Source: Phallus indusiatus (lineage: Eukaryota > Basidiomycota > Agaricomycetes > Phallales > Phallaceae). Taken from it: a stretch of DNA of 64,000 nucleotides. The DNA is taken from NCBI GenBank assembly GCA_027605045.1, contig JAQFWX010000090.1, positions 1-64,000 on the forward strand, written 5' to 3'. Positions within the stretch are counted from its first letter, which is position 1, and each line of letters begins with the position of its first letter. Shown in pieces: positions 1 to 12,689 of this stretch. Below the pieces are notes generated by a model. The model did no database searches. It saw only the letters and a list, made by a program, of their open reading frames with translations, and was not told the DNA's origin. Both the position numbers and the translations under genes were made by a program.

Positions 1-1900
1 AGCTGGAATGTATATTATCCCAACATTGGCCGAGCTGGTAGAAACACCGAGCCTGTGTTTTCCCCTCAGTTATCGTCTCCGTTTTACCCAGCATCGAGCC
101 CAGCATCAAGGCCGTCACGGTCCCCTTCTTGGCTGCGGACGTCGCCGCGAACTAGCGCTACACAATAACTGTTTCGGACTACGGAATGTTAGCATGGTCG
201 AATATTCTGCCATCGCTGGCTTCTCGATAGTGCTCATTGGTTGTTATCCAGGACGGTCGGATGCTCTCCTTTCGCAACAGGTAGTTCGAGAGGCGGACGC
301 GTTCTTCCACTTCGCATCATTACCATTCTGATAGATTTCGTCATCCTTGCTCCGGACATGCGTCTTACGGTCAGTGTGCCTACCTCAAGGAGCCAGCGTA
401 ATATGGACTTTAGTGAAGAAGGCAAGGCTTCCATAGCCTTGATTACCTTGAAGATCAAACCGAAGCAACGTGGACTTCTAGATGGTTTTCAAGTTAAAGC
501 TTTCCTCGGCACGGCGCTGGTCAGGAACGAACGCACCTGTATCCTGGGGAGACAACCGTCAATCTTTCAAGCTTCAGCTTCAGGCCTCAGATATCCTACA
601 TCATACAACACCTTCCGTTGAAAGAGGCGATACTATTTCTGTTATAATTTCGTGAGTACATCGATGCTATTTCACGTGTTGTCGATGGGTATATTAGTCT
701 GTATTCTAGGTATGCATGTTAGTACTTGTTCTTGAGCTTCTACCGCGTAGAGAGAGAGCTGAGAGCAATACCTAGGTGTACCACAGTATTCCCGGCTTAA
801 GCCATACGTTCGCTTTCAAGATACATCTTCATTTCCCGTTCATTCACTGCAGTCACACATTTCAACTGAAACCGCTCGAGGACGCTTTATACATACTAGG
901 CCTCATCCCCCCATTGCCAATGGGTTTCTTGTGATTTTAAATCAAAGAAGATCTTCAAGGCACTCATACGCTTTGCCACACCCGCAGAAATCTCCAAACA
1001 CGTTGAAAGGGAGCGTCGGACGCGTTCCATCATTGGTTTCGGCGCATCCCTGATAGTTTCGAGCCCACCTTTCCCTGACGGCATACCAAGGGCCCCGCCC
1101 TTCCCGATATTTTCTCTCTCAAAGACTAGATATTTATACTTGGTTTGTTGGGCATTTCTTGCCACTGTACAACAGAGCATATGTATGTGCGAACCGCCTC
1201 AGGAGCCACTAGTCACTGACGCTCGTCAGTCTTCGGATTGACAGTGAATGATTATACCCTGCGTGGGTAAGATATGTGGTACTATTTCGCAATATCATGC
1301 TGTGCTTTCTACTCATTTTCTAATGTGCTGTTCAAGTTCATACATGGTCACGGTTTATCAGAACCGTTCTACATGGCCCGAATTATACTCAATTTGAGGT
1401 CGGCCGGTACCCTTGGCTAAGGCTGTACGCTCTCAGGTTGCATCACCACGCCCACCCCAGCGAGTTAGTGTAACGTAGAACCTCAAAAAAGAAGCCAAAG
1501 CTTACATCGTCCCTATCGCCTCAAAGATTGAAACGAAGCAAGGTAGAATGCCGGTTATTCCAGGGCTTCAAAGCCTGTCAATAACGGATGTATCTATAAA
1601 ACAATTGTAGAACAATTTGGAGAGAAAGCTCAGGAGACCGTAACGCCCAACTTCTCCAATACCTCCTAATATTTCGGTGAAAGTTTCCACAGGCTTTTCT
1701 ATCAAGTATCGGACGTTATTTGGGTGGTTTTTGGATGTGTATATTGCCTCTATCATGGGTATGTGCATCTGACGTGCTTTGTGTATTACATATGTACCTA
1801 CCGCTCAGTCTATCAACCAAATTCAACCAGTGGATTCAGATTTGGTGAAGACCTGTTCCCACCCACCCGCTATTCACTACAATCATAACGCTGTTAACTT
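1..1900. repeat. Diverged intergenic repeat block, copy 1 (no recognised gene)
   Basis: This stretch aligns by eye with 13690-15730, and in part with 22690-23590 and 50570-51540. A shared landmark is 'gaaacaccgagcctgtgtttt' near 40, seen again near 13770. Another is 'cctaggtgtaccac' near 770, seen again near 14440. A third is 'acagagcatatgtatgtgc' near 1165, seen again near 14760. The order of these pieces is the same in the first two copies. Short open frames occur on both strands, but none keeps a frame between copies that I can follow. I read it as non-coding or long-decayed sequence duplicated along with the NLR genes. Confidence 0.6.
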
Positions 1901-2343
1901 AAACTGTTCGAAAATTGCATGCGTACTGACCAGCTGTTATATCATGGGTTGACGCTGGCCGGCGGGTGGTTCATGCTTATGTATTCGACTGTTATACGTT
2001 TTGGATGTACATGTATAAAACGAATCAGAATAAGTGTCAGAATAGAAAAAAAATTAGGAAAGGTTTCCCGGCGAGTGACTCGTTTGAGATGTGTATCTGT
2101 TGGGGCGTCTCGGGTAAGTTGGCCATGAATGTGTACACCGAATAGATTGATCCAAGCTTCGAGATGGTTTACGAAGATGGTGTAATGAATCGTTGGGCGA
2201 AATATCAAATCCGACCAAGACATTTGATTTTGCATGAGAACGTGCTTTCACGGTTTATGTCAAGGTTTTGTTAATTATTGAATTTCATCGAGAGGATAAC
2301 GCGTTCTATGTAGGGAAACAGTGGTACAGCTGGAGGGGCCCGA

Positions 2344-3466
2344 TTAGGGACTCAATCGCTTTCGAAGGCGACGGAAGATCAGGTCCTTGCCTTGGTGTAT
2401 GGGAGATCTAGAATCATCCACCAGTGGGGTCGACGATCTAAGCGGAGCGGAACGTGCGTTGATAATGTGCCAGATCGACGTGATGGTTACAGAAGAAGCA
2501 CTGGAACTGCAAAAATGACTAGAGCTTGACATAGGCCCGGACACTCGAGGATCTCCGTGACCGATTGAAACCCCGGATTCAGTTGGAGGTGGAGCCATGG
2601 TATAGTGTGTTGACCAAGAAGAGCGGAAAGACGTGTAATACTTTCAACATTTGCAGGCTTAGGGGCTTCGTATTGTGCAGAGCGCGTCTCGACGTCACTG
2701 TCGTCGGCGGGTCGGGCCAGTTTAGTACGTTTGTTAGGGTGGTACTGAGAAGGTGCAGGCTTGACAGTCAACGAGGTGAAGGAGTTAGTTGACACGGGTG
2801 TTATTCTGATGGCAGACTTTGAGGGCGTTGCTGGCTCCTGTGATAGGAACGGAGTTGGTTCTAGCTCTGGGTGACCGGGCTCGACGGTGTGTGTGTGTTA
2901 ATCCGATAAGTCCCTGAGGGCCTAGTCCTATTGGGCTCGACGGTTTTGACAGTTAACGTTGAGGAAAATGACATCACTAAGAGCGTTTTCGTGGACTTCC
3001 GTGAAGAAGTAGTGGAAGATGTTCGGCCAACGGAACATTTAGGCGATTCTCCACGACTGGGACCAAAGTTGTGATGGAAGACAGAGGAGAAAATCGAGAT
3101 ATGTCTCAAACGCCAGCCTATCGATTGAAATCTCGATGAAAAGTGGAACCGTGTCGACTAACATCTTCCTTCGCTCTGAGACGTTTTCCCTGGTAGCCCT
3201 CATCAGAGTTGAAGGTCTGATATGTGCCAATTTATCGCGATCGTTCGGTGTCTTGAAAAACAATTCTATTAGGCCCATGTCTTAACATTAACAAGAAAAC
3301 CAACACCGATTACACTTACCTCATCTTGGGCGAAACTCGTGTTCCCGGGAATCCACGCTCGCAGTGCATCTGGCCCTGTATCGTCATACGGCACGTTGCA
3401 ATTCAGATTACACATGAAAGAGAAACATTTCCTAGGCAAAACTATATAAAAGCATTCATTAAGCAA
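2344..3466 (-). pseudogene. Best-preserved copy of a decayed companion gene (unknown product)
   Basis: On the minus strand a first exon-like segment (3466-3320) contains CNVPYDDTGPDALRAWIPGN and ends at a GTAAGT donor. A 54-nt intron-like gap (3319-3266) ends in TAATAG. The next segment, from 3265, reads in phase into LFFKTPNDRDKLAHIRPS and then SERRKMLVDTVPLFIE. Further along come Ser/Thr/Pro-rich stretches, KPAPSQYHPNKRTKLARPA near 2740, and SPIHQG near 2390. Corresponding segments recur at 23820-24850, 12040-12640 and 52027-52640, each with other stops and indels. The recurrence in one frame suggests an ancestral coding gene. Here the frame shifts several times, so I call it a pseudogene. 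I do not recognise the family. The true 5' and 3' ends are not defined. Confidence 0.42.
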
Positions 3467-3489
3467 GGGAAAAAGAAGTGCATTTGAAG

Positions 3490-5685
3490 AGGAAGAAAGA
3501 CAGAGGGTAGGAGGAGAGTCACTGAGTCACAGAACCGAGACGATCTTCAGCGAAATGGATACATGGTTTTTACAAACTGAGTATTGTCACCTGTTCTAAG
3601 AGCAGGAGACCGTATGTTTTCGTTGGGTTTCGTTAGGCCGAGTGTGGGATTCGTGCCGTACCAAAGTGTTCTGATTGTCCTATTCTAATAAACTGCTGTC
3701 ACCTATAAACGGGATATCAACAGAGAAATAAGATGGCAGCGCGTACGTCGGTACAGTCATTATTGTCTATGCGAATGCAGACTCTTGAGGGCGATTTGCG
3801 CGTGCACGAATGTTCTGCTCTGCAGCAACAGAGGAATGCCCTTCAATAAACCAAGTGAATCAAATGTAAATGAGCATATCTAGAACGAATAGGTACAAGA
3901 AAAGAACAAACCCATGATAGACCGTTGTGCTTGAATACGATAGTGCAAACCCAAAATAAAGCGAATCAACAAAAAGCGTATGCGAAACACTCTTCTAACA
4001 TTTTTGGCGATGTAGTCTTAATTATTGTCGCTGCTTCAGGAGAATGTGTGATAAAACCCAAAAGATCCGCTCCGATTGAAACTAACCAAGTCGCAAGGGT
4101 ATGTTGTACTGAAGGCAGGGCTCGGAAACCGCGACGAGGCCAGCTTTCGCACTAGGTGTTTGATGCAAATCGTGCTAATCTTGATCCGTCCTTCCTATGT
4201 ACTTTTAAGACGTGTTATAAGGCGAAATTGTTTGACACCTAAGCTAGTTGAATATTAAATAGTTTGCGTTGTAAACTACAATTGAAGGTTTCCGTGCCGT
4301 GACTCTTTGACTAGCCGTGAGCAAAGGCGTCAACAAATGGCGCACACGATGGTAGAGTAACATCGAGAGCTGTAATAATCCGTTGGTTGAATCTACCTTC
4401 TGGTTCGAAATTGAATGATATCATGTGGCTTTTCTGAGGTGACAACCATGGCTAGGAAGAGATCTGCTTGAGGGGAAGATATCGAATCACAGAGCCGAGA
4501 TGATTATTCGCGGAACTAAAGGTGCGGTTTACAAGCTGACTATCCCAGTAGAATGAGATAGTATGCTTTTGTCGCTTCGTCATACATGAAACAACTTTCA
4601 AACCGACTGTGGGATTCGTAGCGTGCTGAGGTATTTCCGATTGTCCTACTCGGATGAACCATCTATAAACAGGACATCTACAGAGAATTGCGATGGCAGC
4701 ACGCACGTCAGTACATTCATTTGTTGTTTATCGGGATACAGACTCCTGAGGGTGATTTGCGCGTATATGTATGTTCTGCAGTACAGCGTCAGAGGAGTGT
4801 CTTCAATAAACCAAGCAAATCAAACATAGACGAGCTAACCAAGACGGCCAGGAATTGTGCCTTGGTTGTTGGATTGACCTGAGATTAAGCCCTGAGTACC
4901 TCCCAAGGGAGTTGGTGCTTTGTTGCTCGCGCTAAGAATATGCTGAAGTACTGAAGGGCGGGAAACCGACGAGTCCACGGAGACTAGGATTTTAGGCAAG
5001 GCTCCGACGGCGCTCGGTCCTTGGTGACGAATAGTAATGGTTGTTAGTAAGTCACATTATGCTGTGTTACAGTGTGCAACATACCTAACGCATGAAATTT
5101 GAAAACCTCAGGATAACCAGCCCAGAGTTTGAGTCATTGCAGATCAGATTGAGTTAACATTTGGTTAACATTTGGTTAACATCGAGTTTGTCCGTGACCG
5201 CGTGACCCGTGACGAGCCGGTTTAGATTCAATTTCCCAGGACCTTTCCTTATAGCCTTGTTCAGCACCTGCAAGACGTCGAGCCTCAGTTTCATACTTGA
5301 TACGGAGAGCCTAAGGTACATTCGTGATGAATACGTCCTCACGTTTTGTGAGCTCATTCTTTACTTCAGGTAAGTTTTAACCATTCTTTTTTATCGAAGC
5401 TAGTGTTTATTCGTCCATTTCAAGTTGTTGATAGGGTTTGAGGTCTGGCAATTGTGCGGACTCTGAATCCGCAGATTCTAGACGTTCCTAGGTATAGAAA
5501 CCTTGTATTGACGTTAGCCAATGAAGAAGAAGATTGCAACATAGACTGAAAATTATTAAATAAAGTTCATACCACTCAAGGCGTTTTGAACACAGCTCTC
5601 GCCCCCCACGGATCTGGGTCGCAGCGCTCAGCCCTTTAGTCCGGATAACTCACTCATTATTACAATTGTTCAACGAGATTTGGTT
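3490..5685. repeat. Repeat modules upstream of NLR1, with a local duplicated unit
   Basis: Segment 3500-4060 matches 4470-4870 (a local direct duplication), 24920-25400 and 53450-53860. Parts of it also match 34750-34930 and 62340-62560. Landmarks are a 'cacagaaccgagac'-like start, 'aaaccatctataaacaggac'-like middle, 'gagaattgggatggcagc'-like core, and an end resembling 'gtcttcaataaaccaag'. From 5000 the sequence resembles the regions just upstream of NLR3 (25540-26255) and NLR5 (53870-54709). Any shared promoter is therefore likely to be here, but no TATA box or other site is convincing. A small direct repeat of 'ttaacatttgg' (three units) lies at 5153-5182. Confidence 0.55.
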
Positions 5686-8600
5686 ATGCCCAATTTAACG
5701 GAAGGTATAAAAATATATGGTGACTCCAAAATTTCCCATTCAAATTTCGCTTCAATCTTATTCATGGATCGCAATCCCTTCGAATAAAGACGTTCGCTTG
5801 ATTAATCCTCCACCCTCCTCATGGAAAAGTGATCCCAAGTTTCAAATAGAGATCAAGAATGGAAACCAAGCGAGAACGAGCACCAAACGCGCATGGAAGA
5901 AAGGTGATAACAGCTGTGTGATCTGGGACGAGTCTTTCGTATTGTACGTTATCAACAATTGCGATCCGTTTCGATGTCATTTCACATTACAATGTAGTAC
6001 CAGTGAACCTACTGAAGACACGCTCCTGACGTTTACCGTTATCCGGACCCATCGATTGATTCCAGACACTATAATTGGCTCGAGCGAAGGCCGAGTCACT
6101 GAGCTCCTCAAGACACAAAGTAGGTCTAATTATTTCGAAAACATCGTTGTTAGTCTAGCACTCACATGATTACAGGTCCATGTAAATTGGATGTCGACGG
6201 GAAATGTCATATAACATTCAAGATTGAAACAACATCCGACGTCACTTCTGAAGTGGTAGAACAAGCCTTAACGACGTTAGGAAATCTATCGAATCTGAAA
6301 GTCCCAGCCAAGGTTGTCAACCCGGTCATCATTGCGGAGCAGGTCTACAAGGATAATGAGAAAACTTGGTCGTCGTTTATTGACAAGTTTGAAGTTTTTG
6401 TAGGAGTAATCGATGAAATTTCAGAGGTAACTCCCTTAGCAAACATACTTTCATCCTTTTTCAAAGTTCTTTTTTTTAGATAAGCCCATATGTGAAGGTG
6501 GCGTGGAGTGTTCTGTCCGTTATTCCAAAGGTAAGAGCATCTTATTTTTTCTCGTGAGCTATATTCATTTCTTGTAAGACGATCATCGCAAAAAAGAATC
6601 GTGACGACAGGATTAAACAGCTATGTGATAAATTGAAGGACGTTTACGACTACATTATGGATTCGAAACGGCTATCTGAGCTGACCAATACCCAGTCTAA
6701 GACACTTTCCGCGGTGGTTCGGCAAACTACTGAATGCGCGTATTATATACGAGCATACTGTACCGAAGACACAGGTTGTTATTCCTCATATCTTGTCATC
6801 GCGCAATGAAGTCTGATTTTCGATGTCTAGTTAATAACACATTGAAAGGAATTTTCGGGAGTGCGGATGACAAGATCCGAGATTTCAACCAAAGCTTCGA
6901 CCGGCTTATAAAGAATATGAAAAGTTCAGTCAATCTTCAAACTAGCATTGTGACACTTCGTGTGGAAAAGGGTGTTAGTGAATTAAGTATGTTTACATTG
7001 ATTAATTACCGTTATCATTTATTCATGATATCGCCCTTTCGTTGTAAGTTGGTTTACATTTACTCAAGGACATGCGTTATAACGGTACTCCGCCTCTACC
7101 TGGAAAACAGTGCCTACCAGGGACTCGTCGAAGGCTGATCGATGATATATTGAAACGCATCAACGACGACGCATCGCCACAGATTCTTGTAGTGAGTGGA
7201 CCAGCGGGAGTAGGAAAGTCCGCGATAGCACATACCATTGCAGGAATCTTCAAGGAACAAAATCGACTTGGATCCATGTTCCGTTTCGACAGGAGTTTCC
7301 CAAACCGGCGAAGTTGCCTTTTTAGCACGATATCACGCGACTTGGCAGATGGTGACGTTCTGTGGCGAAAAGAGTTGGTAGAGAATATTACTCCCAGCAT
7401 TGCAGTTCGGGAGATTGAGGATCCTGAAACACAATTCAACGAGTTTATTATCAAGCCTTCGCAAAATGCAGAAATTACGGGACCGGTGTTTATCGTTGTA
7501 GATGCGCTGGATGAAAGTGGAGACCGAAACGAACGCGAGGTAATTTTGGAAATCCTCCTCGGCAGGTGGTCCGAGCTTCCCAAAAACTATCGTTTGATGG
7601 TTACAACTCGTCCTGAACAGGACATTGAAGCTCAATGTCAAAAATTCGATATTCCATGTATACGAATGGGTGATATTGATGCGGAGGAAACATATCGTGA
7701 TATTGAAGCCTATGTCCTGAAGCGTCTAGATTCGATATCGTCAATTCTAAACAACATAGACGGAAATTGGCACAACATATTAGCCGAGCGCGCGGAGGGT
7801 CTTTTCCAATGGGCGCAGACTGTTTGCGAGTTCATTAATCCCACTATTACGCGTTCGCAACTCGTGAAGAAGAAATGGAAAACCTGTATCTCAAACTCGT
7901 CTTCATCATTATACGGACTATATCGTCAAATCATCTCAAGCCAGGCGGAAGTCGAGGACAAGGACTTCGTCGAAGACTTCAAGACGATCGTAGGCGCAAT
8001 TATAATTGCGCAGAAACCCCTGTCGATAGATGCGCTACAAAATATTTTTGACGATATTGGAGATATCAAGTCAATACTTACCCCATTCGGTTCTTTTTTT
8101 GTTGGTGTCCATGACCCGTTGACCCCCGTCCGGCCTGTTCACACCTCTTTATTCGATTTTTTCATCTCCAAAAAAATCGCCAAGGAAATAAACGAGTATT
8201 ACATCGACACATCAGACCAAAGCCGAATGACGCTCGGTTGTCTCAAAGTGATGAATCGGATGCTCTGTTTCAATATCTGTCAGCTCAAGACATCACACCT
8301 GCTCAATAAAGAGGTGCCTGATTTCGATGCTGTCGAGAAATTCATCCCGCTTCATTTGTCGTATTCATCTCATCATTGGATTGACCATCTCCAATCTTCT
8401 CCTGTTAGCGAGGAGCTGATTCGTGAAATCCGGAGATTGATGGACCACAAACTGTTGTATTATTTTGAAGCGCTCAGTTTGCTAAATACAATGTACCTGG
8501 GCTGTGAGACGGTGCTCAAAATAGTGGACTGGTGTAAAGTGGGTAATTCCTCGCCTATTGCATATATATCAATGTCTGAATCAGACGATGATAGGACTCG

Positions 8601-11104
8601 GATGACGGCTTGGCTGCGGATGCAATAGATGCATGGAGGTTTGGAGAGGATTTTGAGTACATAATGAGGGAGAGCACGCCACACATATATCTCTCGGCCC
8701 TTCCCTTTACTCCTCGAGATTCATTTGTGTCCAAAAAGTATCTTGATAAGTATACTGGACTGTTCACGTTCGATATTGGCCAACCCGTCGGTCCTTCACC
8801 CCCAAGCGGTATCGCGCAGAGAGTTTCATCTGACAAAATTGCTTTTTCTCCTAACGACACATGTATCGCAACTCAATCTGATAGAGGCGAATTTCTACTA
8901 TGGAACTATATGACAGGGGAACACCTCGCTTATGTGAAATTTGGTCGGGATGATCGCCATGCATCAAGCTCATGGATCAGTGATATTGTATATTCCTTTG
9001 ATGGTGAATTCGTTTATTGTTGTTTTTTGGATGGTGATATCCTAGTGTGGAATACGGGGACAAAGGAAACAAAGATAGAGAGATACGAGGAGATGGTCGG
9101 TGCTGAGTATTATTGTTGTTGTACCATATCTTCGGACGGGCGCTTTATAGTCCAGCTAGGAGAGGAAGTGCTCGTATTCGATCGAAAAAGTCGTCAAATT
9201 GTCAAACGCTTCGGAGAGGAGTACAGTTTCTCCGCGATTTCTCCCAACGGAAACTGGATTGCCCTTAAAGAGATATATGGATATTCGGTGTACATATGGG
9301 ATACTGGAAATCAAAAAAAGCACTGCGTCATACCCGTCAACGATGATGTGAATAATCTGTCACTCACTGACAACTATATCGCAGTTTTCCAAACCGACTT
9401 CGAAGTACAGATATGGGATGTACAGACAATCACTGAACTCACCGACATTCGACACGGGAAGCCCATCGAAAGCCTTTGCCTTTCCCCGATGATCAATACC
9501 TCCTTGTTACCTCCCGTAGCATGTACTCGATTTGGAGTGTATCTATGGGAGAATTAATCAGTCGATTCTATGTGGACGATCTGAGTTACTGTTTAGGGTT
9601 CTCACATGACTCCAAATCAATTGCATTGTACACACGCAATAATACACTCCGCGTTCAACAATGGGTTAAATCCGTAGAATCAAATGATCCGCGTGGCAAT
9701 GGCCTCCGGTCTGTGCACGCAATTTGGCTGCGGGGTTCATATCTCATTCTTTATTATCAGTCAATTCTAGATGAACATCGCCTCCAAATCTCGGATGTTA
9801 CAACAACGAACTCGATTATCTTCGAAGCCGGACTTGAAGACAACAACCCTGTTAGTGTTGCTCCTGGTCGTGACGAGGAAAACGTTCATGTGGCATACAT
9901 CAGCCATCGCGCCGGACTCTGTCTATGGGACGACAAAGAAGGCGAAATCGTTGTAGATGAATCAGTCCGTTCAATCACTGCACTCTTGTGTTTGGACAAT
10001 TATCTTATCTCTGGACGTGGAAAAACCATTAATATGTGGGATATTCGTACCAAAATGACTCGGGGCCCAATCGACTTACCGTATGAACTGAAATCCCTTC
10101 TCCCCGTGCGAGGTACCCGATTTGCTGTCATATACGACGATGAAATGGAAATTCACAACTGCGATTCAGATAATAACGTAGGGAAGACATTTGCTTTCCG
10201 ATCGTTCCTGGACATGGACTCATACTTGCACTGGAGCTCCCGCTATTCCCCAACTGCTGTTTCTGCTAACGAGGAACATTTCATATTCATGTCAGAGCGT
10301 GGCGTCTATATATTGGATTCAACGGGAGTGAACATGAACTTGATCTCACCCCCTGATTACAGAGGAAAAAAATCGCTCAATGGAAAGTATATGGCATGGA
10401 TTGATAACGGCGACATAAAACTCTTTGATGTGGACACCGAAAAATTGCTCGTTGGCCCATCGTTTGATCATCCGGTCAAGGACTTTTGGCTCTCCGATGA
10501 CTCAAAATATATTATAACAGCATCTCCCGTCGGTGATGATTGGTGGGGCCCCATTTCCTTAGACATCTGGGACATACAGTCCGAAAACATGATCACAAAA
10601 ACAGTTCAATTCCCATTCTTTCCAAAGACAGCAATCTTAGATATGAGCAGAAGACGCCTGGTAGTTATCCCTGAAGGGCGTGAGGACTGTTATGTCTGGG
10701 ACCTGGATAAGTGTCAGATAATGTCTTCTGTGTACAACGCTCGTCAGCTCGCCGATGATGGTTCCGACATAGAGGGGTGAGTTTAACATTACTTGCATTC
10801 AATGTTATTCATTGAAAGAGACTTCAGAACATCGATATCGTCCAAGAAAGAGACACTGGATTATGCATCAATGGGATGGGAAAAAGCTTCACTTCTCACT
10901 TTTCCTGAAGTGAAGGATAGAAGTTTTACCGGCTGGGTGTTGGGTTCGCAGGGTGAACGTTTGTTTTGGGTTCCAGAAAAAATGAGATTGGGGTTCTGGT
11001 TTTCATGCACAACGCATACACCACATCGAAACGCTACAAAACTAAATTTCACAAATTTCGTACATGGTTCTGACTGGACAAAATGTAAATCCGGAAATGA
11101 CTAA
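5686..11104 (+). CDS. NLR1: C2-like/NACHT/WD40 STAND protein, frameshifted
   Basis: Fungal NLR-like protein, presumably an intracellular sensor of the innate-immunity or allorecognition type. Exons: 5686-5719, 5790-5943, 5998-6119, 6176-6426, 6480-6530, 6579-6774, 6831-6986, 7049-8538, 8595-10776, 10828-11104. The start ATG matches exon 1 of the paralogues (ending GIKIY/S). Residues 1-103 are C2-like and 104-321 helical. The NACHT domain (about 322-818) has P-loop GPAGVGKS, Walker B VFIVVDALDES and TTRPE. WD40 repeats follow, then a tail with LFWVP. One base is missing near 9484-9489: CTTTCCCCGATGATC, where the paralogues have one more base before GATGAT. The frame then stops at 9557, giving about 1138 aa and losing the second half of the propeller region. 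With one base restored the exons total 4914 nt, a full-length frame. By exon lengths it is closest to NLR2 in the N-terminal half. Confidence 0.85.
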
Positions 11105-12039
11105 AGCTCAAAATCGAATTACATGTATTTTGTATAAAAAAATTGAATATAGTTTTTATTTCCAGCATTTATTCACACACGAAACACTTTGAACGTCTTC
11201 AATTTTCAGGTTGGAAAAGGAAATTATAGTACATAATATTCCGGATGTTTGAGGGCCCGCAAACATATAAATACATAAACGTGAAATATTCACTGAAGTG
11301 CTTGGTGTTCACCAGACGAGTGCGCACACCACCGTTCAGCGCATGACACGACGATGGCTGCACACAAACAACACAGTGCGCACGCGTCTTGAAGCGGTTT
11401 CAGCTGGGAGTGCTGTCATTGTTTCGAATGGAGGGGATAAAAGCGTATCTGAAAATGAAAAAAGACCCTATACCGCTGAAAGCTGTTAACCTTGGTACTT
11501 CCGGAGGCCCTCAGTAAGAAACCGGTTGGGGGAAAAGTGAAATCGTAGGTATCGTGACTCCCTTACTAGCCTATTTTAATGTTATTGTTGAATAAAATGT
11601 CGAATCTACTCACATTCCCGGATATCTACTTTCTTCACAGCTCGACCTCCCATCGTCGCACTTTTGAGATTCGTCACGGAAACATTATTTACCTCAGACG
11701 CATACAAAAAGTTCATTTGCTCTTCCTCTTCAAACAAACTTTCGGAAGACGGAATATCAATATCCTCTAGCGCAACAGTTCATGTTCGTGTTGAGTGAGG
11801 GTTTCTTGTTCAAAAGACGGGTTATCTGATATGGTTGGAGGCCGATAAGAAGTGAAAGAATGATACGCAGAAATACTTTATGTCGAATTGGAGAAACCAT
11901 GGACCCGTTTGGGGTATACATTTGGCGTTGTGAAAGCGTACGCCGATGAGCTGACAACAGCGTTGAGGTGGTAAGGGTGCCGCTTCCTTTATACGAAGTC
12001 ACTGGCTGACTGAATCTTATTCCAGCACGAACATGCACA
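11105..12039. other. Spacer after NLR1, nothing recognised
   Basis: AT-rich sequence follows the NLR1 stop, as it does after NLR3, NLR4 and NLR5, and probably holds the 3' untranslated region. Short open frames at 11298-11489 and 11579-11770 show no recognisable motif and no paralogous conservation that I can see. Confidence 0.5.
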
Positions 12040-12640
12040 CGGAAGAAAATGATCTTGTCGAAGCGCCCCGAGCGGAAGATTCAGTGGTGTGAAACAAACT
12101 GATGCTGTGAAGGCTTACAGCGGGTATACGCTCGGGACTATTAACCAATCCTATAACTGGACTCTACCAGAAAACGAGACGAGAGTCTATGCTTTTGTAA
12201 TTTTCATCTATGAGAAGATGATTGAGCTGGGGCTCAAGAGATGAAAAAGAAGGTAGCCTTGTCCCACGGGACCCAAAGACCGTCCAAACAAGCGACTCAC
12301 CCTGTCCCACCCATCGTCCGAAATGATTTAGAATCCACTCTTATGGCGCCATAAAAGTTTTTGATGTGCACGACTAGTCCTTTCGTTCGCTCTGCGATGT
12401 CTTGCCCAATAGCTCTTATAAGGATCAAGGGCCCTATATCTTTACAAATATTCCAATGATCCTATCAATTTCACGTCTCGATTTCAACAAGAAAACAGAC
12501 AGCAGTTACACCCACCACATCTTGGACGAGTTCCGGTTCTCCTGGCCCTGTATCATCGCTACACAGCACGTCGCAATCCGGATTAAGCACGAAGGAGTAA
12601 CGTTCTGTATGAAAGCATTTATTTAGCAAAGAGAAGAAGA
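12040..12640 (-). pseudogene. Decayed companion-gene copy in the NLR1/NLR2 gap
   Basis: On the minus strand this region repeats pieces of the decayed gene at 2344-3466 and 52027-52640. Near 12600-12540 it reads NPDCDVLCSDDTGPG, near 12450-12390 LILIRAIGQDIAERTKGLV, and near 12260-12190 RLPSFSSLEPQLNHLLIDE. The last piece aligns with RLPSLFFTSSDLQLNYLFID in the copy at 52 kb. The pieces lie in different frames and stops separate them. Protein-level similarity between copies suggests past selection on a minus-strand gene. The function is unknown. Confidence 0.4.
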
Positions 12641-12689
12641 AGTGCACACGGAGAGGAGGAGAAACGGGGGATAAGGCCGAAAGAGTAAG

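Noticed and set aside
5703..5721. TATA-box-like 'ggtataaaaatatatgg' before NLR1
   Set aside because: The same bases are the coding first exon (GIKIY) and the equivalent 'ggcataaagatatctgg' is exon 1 in the paralogues, so conservation is explained by protein coding.
6508..6530. A shorter exon 5 starting at 'gaag|gtggcg'
   Set aside because: In NLR4 that acceptor would shift the frame, whereas the upstream acceptor gives a 51-nt exon in frame in all five genes.
9460..9600. Intron or programmed frameshift to rescue NLR1
   Set aside because: The flanking protein sequence is continuous with the paralogues apart from one missing base; there is no GT-AG pair that removes it without losing conserved residues, and no slippery site with a recognisable stimulator.
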